In this document: positions 33,019-41,620 of the stretch, one piece after another
Layout of the letters: each line of letters begins with the position of its first letter
How positions within the stretch are numbered: the first letter of the stretch is position 1
NCBI GenBank assembly: GCA_038529265.1
Contig: JBCBDX010000001.1
Coordinates: 124,001 to 188,000 of the forward strand
Source of the DNA: JBCBDX01 sp038529265
GTDB taxonomy: Bacteria; Pseudomonadota; Alphaproteobacteria; Rhizobiales; Rhizobiaceae
Direction: 5' to 3'
Length of the DNA: 64,000 nt
Notes under the pieces: model-generated
Databases searched by the model: none
Told to the model about the DNA's origin: nothing
Seen by the model: only the letters and a program-made list of their open reading frames with translations
Made by a program: the position numbers and the translations under genes

Positions 33019-33771
33019 TTATACACATCTGCCGCCATCGACCTCCAGGGCAACGCCCGTAATGAACTCAGCTTCGTCGGAGACCAGCCAAAGCGCAGCA
33101 TTGGCAATATCCAGTGGCGTTGAAAAACGACCCAGCGGAATGACGGATTGGAATTTGGCGCGTATCTCAGGCGTATCTTCGCCCATGAAAGTTGCAAGCA
33201 TGCCGGTTTCCCCGGCAACAGGGCAGAGACAATTCACGCGAATGTTGTGCTCGGCCAGTTCAACTGCCATTGATTTGGTTGCGGTGATCGTCCAGCCCTT
33301 GGACGCATTGTACCAAGTCAATCCCGGCCTCGGTCGCAGGCCCGCAGTGGACGCCGTTGTCAGGATTGAGCCACCACCATTGGCGCGCATATGCGGAACG
33401 ATTGCCTTGGTCGCAAGATAGATTGCCTTCATGTTCACATCGGCGATCCGATCAAACTCATCTTCAGTGACGTTGAGAAGCGAACCATTGCGGTGCGAGT
33501 AACCCGCATTGTTGACGAGGATATCAATCTTACCGAGACGGGAAATTGCTGCCTCAACCATCGAAGAAACATCATCAGATGATGAAACATCGGCACGGAA
33601 GGGCGTAGCTAGCTGTCCAGTTTCTGATGCCACTTTTTCCGCGCTAGCAAGATCAAGATCGACCACCAGAACCTGACACCCTTCTTGCGCAAATCGACGT
33701 GCCATGCCCTCGCCAAAGCCCGACCCGGCGCCCGTGATGATCGCTGCTTTGCCGGCAAGTCTGTCACTCAT
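33019..33771 (-). CDS. Short-chain dehydrogenase/reductase (SDR), glucose 1-dehydrogenase-like
   Basis: The 250-residue classical SDR binds NAD(P) through TGAGSGFGEG (about 14-23); the acidic VVDLDLAS after beta-2 suggests preference for NAD. NNAGYSHRNG, the catalytic serine in TTASTAGLRP and the YNASK motif are all present, as is the C-terminal GVALEVDGGRCV. Substrate is unknown; it may be a hydroxyacid, sugar or alcohol. It follows the aldehyde dehydrogenase gene after nine bases on the same strand, so the two may perform successive oxidations. Confidence 0.92.
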   Translation of the reverse strand: MSDRLAGKAAIITGAGSGFGEGMARRFAQEGCQVLVVDLDLASAEKVASETGQLATPFRADVSSSDDVSSMVEAAISRLGKIDILVNNAGYSHRNGSLLNVTEDEFDRIADVNMKAIYLATKAIVPHMRANGGGSILTTASTAGLRPRPGLTWYNASKGWTITATKSMAVELAEHNIRVNCLCPVAGETGMLATFMGEDTPEIRAKFQSVIPLGRFSTPLDIANAALWLVSDEAEFITGVALEVDGGRCV

Positions 33772-33780
33772 GTCCGCCTC

Positions 33781-35268
33781 TTATCCGTGATTGAAGATGA
33801 TAGTTTTCATTGCGCTCATATCTTTGAGTGCCTCAAAACCTTTTTCGCGCCCGAAACCAGACTTTTTGAAGCCACCGAACGGCAGTTCGATGCCGCCACC
33901 CGCGCCATAGCCATTGATATAGACCTGGCCGGCGCGTACCCGTTTTGCGACCCTCAACTGGCGCGCACCATCAGCAGTCCAAACACCTGCAACAAGTCCA
34001 TAGGGCGTGGCATTGGCTAATCGTATCGCATCGGCCTCATCGTCAAAGGGCGTCAGCGTCAGTACTGGTCCAAAGACTTCTTCGGAAAAGAGTTTGGTTT
34101 CAAAACCGACGTCACCAAACAAGACCGGAGCTTGGTAAAAACCGCCTGCTGGCGCATCCTGCGCAACCTGTCCCCTTGCTAAAACGTCTAGCCCCGAGGA
34201 TGAAGCATCATCAATAAATGACTGAACACGCAGTTCCTGCTTTCCACTGATGAGAGCGCCAAGATCTCCGTCCTTCCAGTGCGGTTCGGCAACAAGGGCA
34301 GAAAACCGCTCTGCCAGAGCGTTAGAGACTTCAGCATAGACGGGTTTTTCGATGAGAATGCGTGATCCCGCAGAACAGGTTTGTCCGCCATTTTGTATAA
34401 TAGCGTTGACGATAACGGGAACAGCCGCATCCAAATCCGCGTCAGCGAAAACCAGTTGTGGGGATTTGCCGCCAAGCTCCATTGTAACGCCGCGATTGTT
34501 GCCGGCAGCTGCACTTTGAATTGCCGTTCCCGTGGGCGGTGAGCCGGTAAAGGTCACATAATCAACATCATGGTGGCCGCTCAATGCAGCACCTGCCGTA
34601 GCGCCAAGTCCCGTGATAACGTTGAGCACGCCATCAGGGAATCCTGCCTCAAGCGCAAGTTCAGCAATGCGAAGCGACGTCAGTGATGCATCTTCTGCCG
34701 GCTTGATAACAAGTGTATTACCCATTGCCAGCGCGGCTCCTGCAACGCGGGCAAATATCTGCATGGGATAATTCCAGGGAATAATACCAGCAACCACGCC
34801 ATGTGGTTCGCGCATCGTGATGGCCGTGTGGGTCGCCAAAAAGGGTATTGTATCACCATGCACCTTGTCGGCGGCACCGCCATAGTACTCAAAATAGCGG
34901 ATTGTCGCTTGAGCGTCCGCCACGCCCTGGCGCACTGGCTTGCCCGTTTCGCGGCTCTCAGTGGCAGCCAGTTCATCAGCGTTTTTTTCGATCAAAAGGC
35001 CAAGCTTGGTGAGCAGCCGGCCTCGCTCGGTTGCGGTCATACGAGCCCATGGGCCTTTTTCCAAAGCGTGACGCGCTCCAGACACTGCCCTTTCCACATC
35101 CTGAACATCACTTGCCGGAATTTGCGTGAACACAACACCATCTGATGGGCAAATTACCGGAAGCATTTCTTCGGAAATCGATGCGCACTTTTCCCCATTG
35201 ATTATGTTTAGCGCAGCATAGTCCTGTGCGATCGTTCGGCTCAGCGTTTCAATGTTCTTTTCCGCCAT
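33781..35268 (-). CDS. NAD-dependent aldehyde dehydrogenase
   Basis: The 495-residue enzyme belongs to the aldehyde dehydrogenase superfamily, oxidising an aldehyde to its acid. Key segments are IIPWNYPMQIFARVAGAALA, TFTGSPPTGTAIQ for the cofactor, the general base glutamate in MELGGKSPQLV, the nucleophilic cysteine in NGGQTCSAGSR and the late EEVFGPVLTLTPF. The sequence is closest in feel to betaine/gamma-aminobutyraldehyde dehydrogenases, but the substrate is not fixed by motif. It is co-directional with, and nine bases upstream of, the SDR gene. A 180-base promoter region separates it from the divergent exported protein. Confidence 0.92.
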   Translation of the reverse strand: MAEKNIETLSRTIAQDYAALNIINGEKCASISEEMLPVICPSDGVVFTQIPASDVQDVERAVSGARHALEKGPWARMTATERGRLLTKLGLLIEKNADELAATESRETGKPVRQGVADAQATIRYFEYYGGAADKVHGDTIPFLATHTAITMREPHGVVAGIIPWNYPMQIFARVAGAALAMGNTLVIKPAEDASLTSLRIAELALEAGFPDGVLNVITGLGATAGAALSGHHDVDYVTFTGSPPTGTAIQSAAAGNNRGVTMELGGKSPQLVFADADLDAAVPVIVNAIIQNGGQTCSAGSRILIEKPVYAEVSNALAERFSALVAEPHWKDGDLGALISGKQELRVQSFIDDASSSGLDVLARGQVAQDAPAGGFYQAPVLFGDVGFETKLFSEEVFGPVLTLTPFDDEADAIRLANATPYGLVAGVWTADGARQLRVAKRVRAGQVYINGYGAGGGIELPFGGFKKSGFGREKGFEALKDMSAMKTIIFNHG

Positions 35269-35449
35269 AGACGCCCTCCCAAGCGAAACATATCTTGTTG
35301 CAGGTGTCGCTTGAAAAGCAAGATGACTGCGCTTTGACGGAGCATGCGTTGAAGATCGGTCAACATTTTACTGGGTCCAGATATGTTCAGCTTACATTCA
35401 TGACGCTACGCTTACCTTTGGGAACATAGCCGATAGCAGGGAGCTGGAC

Positions 35450-35881
35450 ATGGCCATCATCAAGACTTTTTTCGCCACACTTTTGGTCGCGGCCTCCAGC
35501 ATGTTGGCTCATGCGGAGAGTTTCACCATCACCGCGGACCACAACGGATCTCTCATGGAAGTGCGTGTCAACAATGGTCAGGCGCAGATTGTCTATGCAA
35601 GGCCCAAAGCCAGTATCGCACGGGTCGGCGTGACACCGGGCACGGTGCTTTTCTCAGGCGTTCAAAGTGGCGGCAATTACTCCGGGCAAGCGCGCGTCTT
35701 CCGCAGCGGCTGTGCGCCTGCGCTTTACAATGTCAGTGGTTCGATCCGGGTTGTGGGTGAAGTTGGCCGTCGCCTGACGCTGACCGGTGCCGCGCCTGTT
35801 CGCAATGGATGTACAGTAACCGGCTACACCATGAATAGCGGCAACGCGCGCCTCGACTTCGATCTCTACATCGTTGATTAA
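35450..35881 (+). CDS. Exported hypothetical protein
   Basis: The 143-residue protein starts with a signal peptide (IIKTFFATLLVAASSMLAHA, cleaved before ESFTI). The mature domain is predicted to be beta-rich and holds a pair of cysteines (RSGCAPALYNVSG and RNGCTVTGYTM) that may form a disulfide in the periplasm. I recognise it only as a conserved hypothetical secreted protein of Hyphomicrobiales. AGGGAG stands six bases before the ATG. It lies upstream of zwf on the same strand with a 104-base gap, probably its own unit. Confidence 0.75.
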   Translation: MAIIKTFFATLLVAASSMLAHAESFTITADHNGSLMEVRVNNGQAQIVYARPKASIARVGVTPGTVLFSGVQSGGNYSGQARVFRSGCAPALYNVSGSIRVVGEVGRRLTLTGAAPVRNGCTVTGYTMNSGNARLDFDLYIVD

Positions 35882-35985
35882 AACCTGTATGACAATTGGC
35901 GCCTGAAAGAGGGAATGGGCTAGCTTTTTTAAATCGATTAGATTATAGCAACCAGCGATCCCAAGACACACTGAGACGCACCCCA

Positions 35986-37458
35986 ATGTCCGCACAGATT
36001 ATTCCCGTTGATCCGTTTGATCTGATCATTTTTGGCGGTACCGGTGACCTGGCCGAGCGCAAGCTGCTGCCCGCGCTTTATCATCGTCAAGTCGATGGCC
36101 AGCTTTCAGAGCCAACGAGTATTATCGCTGCTTCTCGCTCTGAAATGAGTGATGATGAGTATCGCGCTTTCGCTCAAAAGGCGCTTGAAGAACATGTCAA
36201 AGATGAGCTGGATAAAGATCAGCTAAAACTGTTCTTGCAAAGACTGAGTTACGTATCAGTTGACGCTAAGTCTGACCGGGGCTGGCCTGATCTAGCTAAA
36301 GCATTGCCGGACGAAGAGGGTCGCAAACGCGCATGCTACCTGGCTGTCGGCCCTTCGATTTTTGGCGATATTGCCACGAAGCTGCGCGACCATGACATTA
36401 TCACAGAAGAGACCCGCATAATCGTTGAAAAGCCAATCGGCCGTGACTTGAAGTCCGCCAATGCACTCAACGACACGCTGGGTCAGGTCTTCCATGAACA
36501 TCAGATTTTCCGGATTGATCACTATCTTGGTAAGGAAACGGTTCAAAACCTGATGGCGCTGCGCTTTGCCAATGCGCTTTATGAGCCACTGTGGAACTCT
36601 GCCCACATCGACCACGTTCAGATCACGGTTGCCGAGTCTGTCGGGCTTGAAGGCCGTGCAGGCTATTATGACAAAGCTGGCGCTCTGCGCGACATGGTGC
36701 AGAACCATTTGATGCAGCTTCTTTGTCTCGTTGCCATGGAGCCACCATCATCGATGGATGCTAACGCGGTGCGTGATGAAAAACTCAAAGTGTTACGCGC
36801 TTTGCAGCCCATTACCGCCGCCAATGTTGAGAAGCTGACAGTGCGTGGTCAGTACAAGGCAGGTGCGTCAGGCGGTGGCCCCGTCAAAGGCTACCTTGAA
36901 GAGCTGGAAGGCGGTAAATCTAACACTGAGACATTCGTCGCGCTTAAGGCCGAGATCGGAAGCTGGCGGTGGGCAGGCGTTCCATTTTACTTGCGGACAG
37001 GCAAACGTATGACGAGCCGCGTTTCTGAAATTGTTGTTGCCTTCAAGCCTGTCCCCCATTCGATTTTTGATACCGGCGCTGGCAAGGTTCAGTCCAACAA
37101 TCTGGTGATACGCCTGCAGCCCGATGAAGGCGTCAAACAGTGGATTATGATCAAGGACCCAGGCCCTGGTGGCATGCGTCTCCGCCACGTTCCGCTCGAC
37201 ATGAGTTTTGCCGAAGAGTTCAGCGTACGCAACCCTGACGCTTATGAGCGCCTGATCATGGATGTTATTCGGGGCAACCAGACCCTGTTCATGCGCCGCG
37301 ACGAGGTTGAGGCTGCTTGGCAGTGGGTAGACCCTATTTTGAGGGCATGGGAAGAAACCGGCATGCGGGTGCAGAACTATACGGCCGGGACTTGGGGCCC
37401 GTCATCTTCAATCGCGCTGATCGAGCGCGATGGCCGCACCTGGCACGAAAGCGTCTAG
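35986..37458 (+). CDS. zwf: Glucose-6-phosphate dehydrogenase
   Basis: The 490-residue enzyme oxidises glucose 6-phosphate to 6-phosphogluconolactone with NADP, the entry to the Entner-Doudoroff and pentose phosphate pathways. The dinucleotide motif is FGGTGDLAERKLLPALY at the N-terminus, and the substrate/catalytic motif is RIDHYLGKETVQN; VEKPIGRDL precedes it. The open frame starts earlier, at 35896, but the family begins near MSAQIIPVDPFDLI, so 35986 is used. It is the first gene of zwf-pgl-edd, with three bases to pgl. Confidence 0.96.
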   Translation: MSAQIIPVDPFDLIIFGGTGDLAERKLLPALYHRQVDGQLSEPTSIIAASRSEMSDDEYRAFAQKALEEHVKDELDKDQLKLFLQRLSYVSVDAKSDRGWPDLAKALPDEEGRKRACYLAVGPSIFGDIATKLRDHDIITEETRIIVEKPIGRDLKSANALNDTLGQVFHEHQIFRIDHYLGKETVQNLMALRFANALYEPLWNSAHIDHVQITVAESVGLEGRAGYYDKAGALRDMVQNHLMQLLCLVAMEPPSSMDANAVRDEKLKVLRALQPITAANVEKLTVRGQYKAGASGGGPVKGYLEELEGGKSNTETFVALKAEIGSWRWAGVPFYLRTGKRMTSRVSEIVVAFKPVPHSIFDTGAGKVQSNNLVIRLQPDEGVKQWIMIKDPGPGGMRLRHVPLDMSFAEEFSVRNPDAYERLIMDVIRGNQTLFMRRDEVEAAWQWVDPILRAWEETGMRVQNYTAGTWGPSSSIALIERDGRTWHESV

Positions 37459-37461
37459 TTA

Positions 37462-38163
37462 ATGAGTGACATCGAGTTTCACACTTACGATACCCGTGAG
37501 CAGCTCGCGGAAGCGTTGGCGATGGGCGTTGCCGGTGTTCTGGGTGGTGGCATTGCAACACGCGGCAGTGCCAACCTGGCTGTGTCAGGTGGTAGCACAC
37601 CCAAGCTATTTTTTGAACATCTGTCGAAGACAGACATAGCTTGGGCAGATGTGAAAGTACGTCTCGTGGATGAACGCATCGTTCCACCAGATCACGAACG
37701 CTCCAATGCGGGACTTGCCACACGGCATCTAATACAAAACCGCGCTGCAGATGCAGAATTGGTGCCTTACGTGGTCGATGCGGCAACGCCGGAAGAGTGT
37801 GCCGCGCAGTCCGAACCTTTGATGGATATTAAAGATGGGCGGCTTGATGCTGTAATCCTTGGCATGGGAACTGATGGCCATACCGCGTCCTTTTTCCCAG
37901 AGGGTAGCCGTCTCCTCAGCGCCATTGATCTGGAAGACGAGCGCAACGTGATCGCCATGGAGGCACCCGGTGCTGGCGAGCCACGTCTGACGATGACTTT
38001 GCCTTACATTCTTGATGCACGCTTTATTGCGCTTCATATTGAAGGTGAAGAAAAGCGCCTCGTCTATGAAGAGGCTCTGGCGGGAACCGATCCTCTCGCC
38101 ATGCCCGTGCGTGCAGTTCTTAAACAGAAAGTGGTGCCGATCCACGTTTTCTGGGCGCCCTAA
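37462..38163 (+). CDS. pgl: 6-phosphogluconolactonase
   Basis: The 233-residue enzyme (DevB/Pgl type) hydrolyses 6-phosphogluconolactone to 6-phosphogluconate. Family motifs are LAVSGGSTPKLFFEHL, VRLVDERIVPPDHERSN and GMGTDGHTASFFPEG. It is three bases after zwf and 42 bases before edd, an operon order found across Hyphomicrobiales. No strong ribosome site is seen, which is consistent with coupling to zwf translation. Confidence 0.95.
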   Translation: MSDIEFHTYDTREQLAEALAMGVAGVLGGGIATRGSANLAVSGGSTPKLFFEHLSKTDIAWADVKVRLVDERIVPPDHERSNAGLATRHLIQNRAADAELVPYVVDAATPEECAAQSEPLMDIKDGRLDAVILGMGTDGHTASFFPEGSRLLSAIDLEDERNVIAMEAPGAGEPRLTMTLPYILDARFIALHIEGEEKRLVYEEALAGTDPLAMPVRAVLKQKVVPIHVFWAP

Positions 38164-38205
38164 ACGACAAACAAATACCGCAAAAACACCATCAGGGAGT
38201 GTGTT

Positions 38206-40035
38206 TTGACCAGTGCCAAATTCGACGTGAACGCAACTGTTGCTGCCGTCACGAACCGTATCATTGAACGGTCCAAACCTGGGCGTGAAGTCTATTTGCA
38301 GCGCTTGGCAGATCGAGCTGCTCAAGGGCCCAAGCGCTCATCACTTTCTTGCGGCAATCTTGCTCATGGTTTTGCCGCATGCGGGCAGGCCGACAAAGAT
38401 AATCTGAAGGCCGATGTTGTTGGAAATCTGGGTATCATAACAGCTTACAACGACATGCTGTCAGCTCACCAGCCGTTTGAAACGTTTCCAACGATGATCC
38501 GAGAAGCCGCTCGTGAAGCAGGCGGCGTTGCGCAAGTTGCCGGTGGCGTACCGGCCATGTGTGATGGTGTCACGCAAGGCCAAGCTGGCATGGAGCTATC
38601 ACTTTTTTCTCGCGACGTTATAGCTATGGCAGCCGCAGTCGGTCTTTCTCATGACATGTTTGATGCTGCCGTCTATCTTGGCGTTTGTGACAAGATCGTA
38701 CCCGGCCTGACAATCGCGGCGCTCACCTTTGGGCACTTGCCTGCGATATTCATACCTGCGGGTCCAATGACCACCGGCATCTCCAACGATGATAAAGCGA
38801 AGGTCCGCCAACTCTATGCTGAAGGCAAAGTGGGGCGAAAAGAACTGCTCGAAAGCGAAAGCGCTGCCTACCACGGACCAGGTACATGTACGTTTTACGG
38901 TACAGCCAACTCGAACCAAATGCTCATGGAGATCATGGGTTTGCACACACCGGGCGCGTCATTCGTCAACCCGAACACGCCACTTCGCGATGCCCTGACC
39001 AAAGAAGCTGCCAAACGTGCTTTGGCGATCACAGCGCTGGGCAATGAGTTCACACCGGCTGGAGAAATGATAGACGAACGCTCAGTCGTCAATGGCGTTG
39101 TCGGATTGCATGCAACTGGTGGCTCCACGAACCATACCATCCACCTGATTGCCATGGCGGCCGCAGCAGGCATTAAGCTAACCTGGCAGGACATCTCCGA
39201 CTTGTCGGACGCAACGCCTTTGCTTGCGCGGGTCTATCCGAACGGGAAGGCCGATGTGAACCACTTTCAGGCAGCAGGCGGGCTTGGCTTCCTGATCCGC
39301 GAATTGGCATCCGGCGGTCATGTCCATACCGATGTCCGCACGGTTTGGGGCGAAGGGTTGGACGACTATATGGTCGAAGCCAAGCTGGATGGCGAAAGTC
39401 TAGTGCGGGTTCCGGCGCCAGAAAAATCCGGCGATGAAAGCGTACTGGCACCGCTGCCAAAAGCCTTCCAGTCAACTGGTGGTCTTAAAGTGCTGACCGG
39501 AAATCTTGGCCGCGCGGTGATCAAGACGTCTGCGGTGGCGCAAGAACGCCATATCATTGAAGCGCCGGCAAAAGTGTTCCACTCGCAAAATGCGATGCAG
39601 GACGCTTTTCGCAAAGGTGAACTAGAGGAAGACTTTGTTGCCGTCATCCGCTTCCAAGGCCCAAAGGCCAGCGGCATGCCGGAATTGCATAAACTGACGC
39701 CAAACTTGGGGATTCTACAGGACCGCGGTTACAAAGTGGCACTTGTTACAGATGGGCGCATGTCGGGCGCGTCCGGCAAAGTGCCTGCCGCGATCCATGT
39801 AACGCCTGAAGCGCTTGATGGTGGCCCGATTGGCAAGGTCCAAGATGGTGACATGGTGCGTGTTGATGCAATTGCCGGGACGCTGGAACTGTTGGTGGAT
39901 GAAGCTGAACTGGCGAGCCGCGCGCAGGCCAGTGAAGACATGGAGCCCAACACTCACGGCGTGGGTCGCGAACTCTTCGACACGTTCCGCCGTGTGGCTG
40001 GACACGCTGACGCTGGCGCCAGCGTGTTTGGCTAA
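38206..40035 (+). CDS. edd: Phosphogluconate dehydratase
   Basis: The 609-residue iron-sulfur dehydratase converts 6-phosphogluconate to KDPG, the committing step of the Entner-Doudoroff pathway. Motifs of the IlvD/Edd family include SCGNLAHGFAACGQ, TAYNDMLSAHQPFE, MCDGVTQGQAGMELSLFSRD and GPGTCTFYGTANSNQMLME; the late GRMSGASGKVPAAIHV supplies the phosphate and active-site loop. Start is TTG with AGGGAG six bases before it. The aldolase gene eda does not follow; the next genes run the other way, so eda must lie elsewhere. Confidence 0.96.
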   Translation: MTSAKFDVNATVAAVTNRIIERSKPGREVYLQRLADRAAQGPKRSSLSCGNLAHGFAACGQADKDNLKADVVGNLGIITAYNDMLSAHQPFETFPTMIREAAREAGGVAQVAGGVPAMCDGVTQGQAGMELSLFSRDVIAMAAAVGLSHDMFDAAVYLGVCDKIVPGLTIAALTFGHLPAIFIPAGPMTTGISNDDKAKVRQLYAEGKVGRKELLESESAAYHGPGTCTFYGTANSNQMLMEIMGLHTPGASFVNPNTPLRDALTKEAAKRALAITALGNEFTPAGEMIDERSVVNGVVGLHATGGSTNHTIHLIAMAAAAGIKLTWQDISDLSDATPLLARVYPNGKADVNHFQAAGGLGFLIRELASGGHVHTDVRTVWGEGLDDYMVEAKLDGESLVRVPAPEKSGDESVLAPLPKAFQSTGGLKVLTGNLGRAVIKTSAVAQERHIIEAPAKVFHSQNAMQDAFRKGELEEDFVAVIRFQGPKASGMPELHKLTPNLGILQDRGYKVALVTDGRMSGASGKVPAAIHVTPEALDGGPIGKVQDGDMVRVDAIAGTLELLVDEAELASRAQASEDMEPNTHGVGRELFDTFRRVAGHADAGASVFG

Positions 40036-40044
40036 AGGTAAGGA

Positions 40045-40485
40045 CTATTCCACGTTGATCGTGATCACATCCGACATGACCGGCGGATCATGCGGAATGT
40101 GGAACTGATCGCCGAGAACCAGCTGGAGCGTGTGTGATCCGGCTGGAAGGTCGAGCGTCACCTGTGTCTGCCCACCGCCAAAATGGCGATGATTGTCGTC
40201 TGCAGGGATCGCATAGGTCAGCTCTTCTGCTCCATCCGAACCTTCTCCCATTGGCGCGCGGTTAATCAGCAAGTGATGGTGACCGGTGTTTTCAAAATCG
40301 CCGCCCGCTGGGGCAACGCCCATGTTTTCCAGCCCGAACATTACGGTCACCGGCGAAGTGACGGTTGCGCCATTTTCAAGATTGGCAATGTAAACGCGCG
40401 CACCCTCTGGAGAAGGTGTTTCCTGTGCCGCCGACACGGCGGTGCTTGCTGCCAGTAATGCACCCGCAAGAATGAGTTTTTTCAT
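40045..40485 (-). CDS. DUF4399 exported protein
   Basis: The 146-residue protein has a signal peptide (MKKLILAGALLAASTAVSAA, then QETPSPEG) and a single DUF4399 domain: YIANLENGATVTSPVTVMFG, FENTGHHHLLINRAP and a C-terminal GSHTLQLVLGDQFHIPHDP. The conserved histidines (GHHHLLIN, FHIPHDP) would suit metal binding in the periplasm; this is inference. It is co-directional with the PCu(A)C gene upstream, separated by a perfect inverted repeat. AGGAGAG stands before the ATG. It is convergent with edd, with nine bases between stops. Confidence 0.82.
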   Translation of the reverse strand: MKKLILAGALLAASTAVSAAQETPSPEGARVYIANLENGATVTSPVTVMFGLENMGVAPAGGDFENTGHHHLLINRAPMGEGSDGAEELTYAIPADDNHRHFGGGQTQVTLDLPAGSHTLQLVLGDQFHIPHDPPVMSDVITINVE

Positions 40486-40495
40486 GATCTCTCCT

Positions 40496-40532
40496 CCCTA
40501 AAGCAGTAGAAGTAGGCTTCATTGCTTTAGGG
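40496..40532 (-). repeat. Perfect inverted repeat between the PCu(A)C and DUF4399 genes
   Basis: CCCTAAAGCA (40496-40505) and TGCTTTAGGG (40523-40532) are 10-bp perfect arms with a 17-base loop. In the minus-strand transcript the stem would end immediately before the AGGAGAG ribosome site of the DUF4399 gene. No T-run follows, so it is not a plain terminator; an RNA stability or translation-modulating stem between two cistrons, or a regulator site, is possible. Confidence 0.5.
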
Positions 40533-40563
40533 AAAAGGTTTCTCGTTTCACAAGCTGGTGACT

Positions 40564-41094
40564 TTATTCGGACTTATGCGAATGCCCATGACCATGATCA
40601 TGGCCCGAATGGTCCTTCATCTGCATACCGTCGGCCATGTTTTCACGGATCGTTGCAAGGCTTTGAACATCGAGGCTCAGATCGACCGAACCTGCGTTTT
40701 CAAATGTTAATGTCACGTCCCGGGTTTCGCCTTCCAGCAGCTGCTCATTTAAACCCATGAACATGAGATGCAGGCCGCCCGGCATAAGCGTTACGCTCTC
40801 ACCGGCGGGTAATTCGATGCCGCTTTCAAGCTCACGCATCTTCATCACGTCGCCATCCATCGCCATTTCATGGATCTCGCCACGTTCGGAGAAATCACTC
40901 TCTACCGCAATAAGGCGATCAGCCTGCGCGCCATTGTTTGTGATGGTCATGTAGCCGGCCGAGACCGGTGCATTGGCGGGCGTTGCCCGCGCGACCGGGT
41001 TCATGATTGATATGTCACCGACTTGAATAGCTTCAGCCATTGCCAGATTTGAGGATGCAGCAATCAATGCCGCTACAAGAACTGTTTTGTTCAT
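40564..41094 (-). CDS. PCu(A)C-type periplasmic copper chaperone
   Basis: The 176-residue protein has a signal peptide (TVLVAALIAASSNLAMA) and the DUF461/PCu(A)C domain. The copper(I) ligands are recognisable: HEMAMDGDVMKM and later GGLHLMFMGL, i.e. the H(M)x10M...HxM pattern. The C-terminus is an added histidine-rich tail (DHSGHDHGHGHSHK), a likely further metal site. Members deliver copper to the Cu(A) site of cytochrome oxidase. It lies between a DUF2946 gene upstream and DUF4399 downstream on the same strand, all probably linked to copper handling. Confidence 0.92.
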   Translation of the reverse strand: MNKTVLVAALIAASSNLAMAEAIQVGDISIMNPVARATPANAPVSAGYMTITNNGAQADRLIAVESDFSERGEIHEMAMDGDVMKMRELESGIELPAGESVTLMPGGLHLMFMGLNEQLLEGETRDVTLTFENAGSVDLSLDVQSLATIRENMADGMQMKDHSGHDHGHGHSHKSE

Positions 41095-41173
41095 GGTCCT
41101 ACACCTTTAGAAAAGCAGGCGCGTTGATACGCCGCTAAAAAACTAACTTCGCTTTGGATTTGTGTTTTGAAGT

Positions 41174-41563
41174 TTAGCTCGCCGGTGGTGCGCGTGGCTG
41201 AAACGGTCTGCGTGCCGAGTTTTCCTGCGCGCCTTTTGGTGCAACAGATGACCAGTTTCTGGACAATCCTGGCTGGTTGGTAATGCTCGCAATTTGGGGG
41301 GTGTCCAGTGCGCCGAGTAAGCTTGCTACACACGCATCACAAAGGTGAAACCCAAGATGATCGTTTTCAGCTGAACCGCCAACACAAAGATCGGGAAGTT
41401 GTCCGTCTGGCGTCACATATTTCACGAACTCGACCAGACGTGTAAGGTCCGGCTTTCCCGCATGAGATTTGTGAAGGAGCGGGCCACTCCAGAACGCAAC
41501 AAGCAGCAGGCCTAAAAAGACCTGTTTCCAGCGATCAATTTTTCTTGGCGAAGTGCCGCTCAT
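41174..41563 (-). CDS. DUF2946-like membrane-anchored protein
   Basis: The 129-residue protein has one hydrophobic segment near residues 13-30 (QVFLGLLLVAFWSGPLL) that would serve as signal or anchor, then a periplasmic part with the paired-cysteine region LPDLCVGGS and FHLCDACVASLL, as in the DUF2946 family often found beside copper genes. The C-terminus is proline/arginine-rich. A TTG at 41599 would lengthen it; the ATG at 41563 (MSGTSPRKIDRW) is chosen. Its place upstream of the PCu(A)C chaperone supports a copper-related role, which remains inference. Confidence 0.7.
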   Translation of the reverse strand: MSGTSPRKIDRWKQVFLGLLLVAFWSGPLLHKSHAGKPDLTRLVEFVKYVTPDGQLPDLCVGGSAENDHLGFHLCDACVASLLGALDTPQIASITNQPGLSRNWSSVAPKGAQENSARRPFQPRAPPAS

Positions 41564-41620
41564 GACCAACGATGTGGCACTTGAATATGGTTCACGCAAG
41601 TGAGCCCAAAGTCGCGGGGA

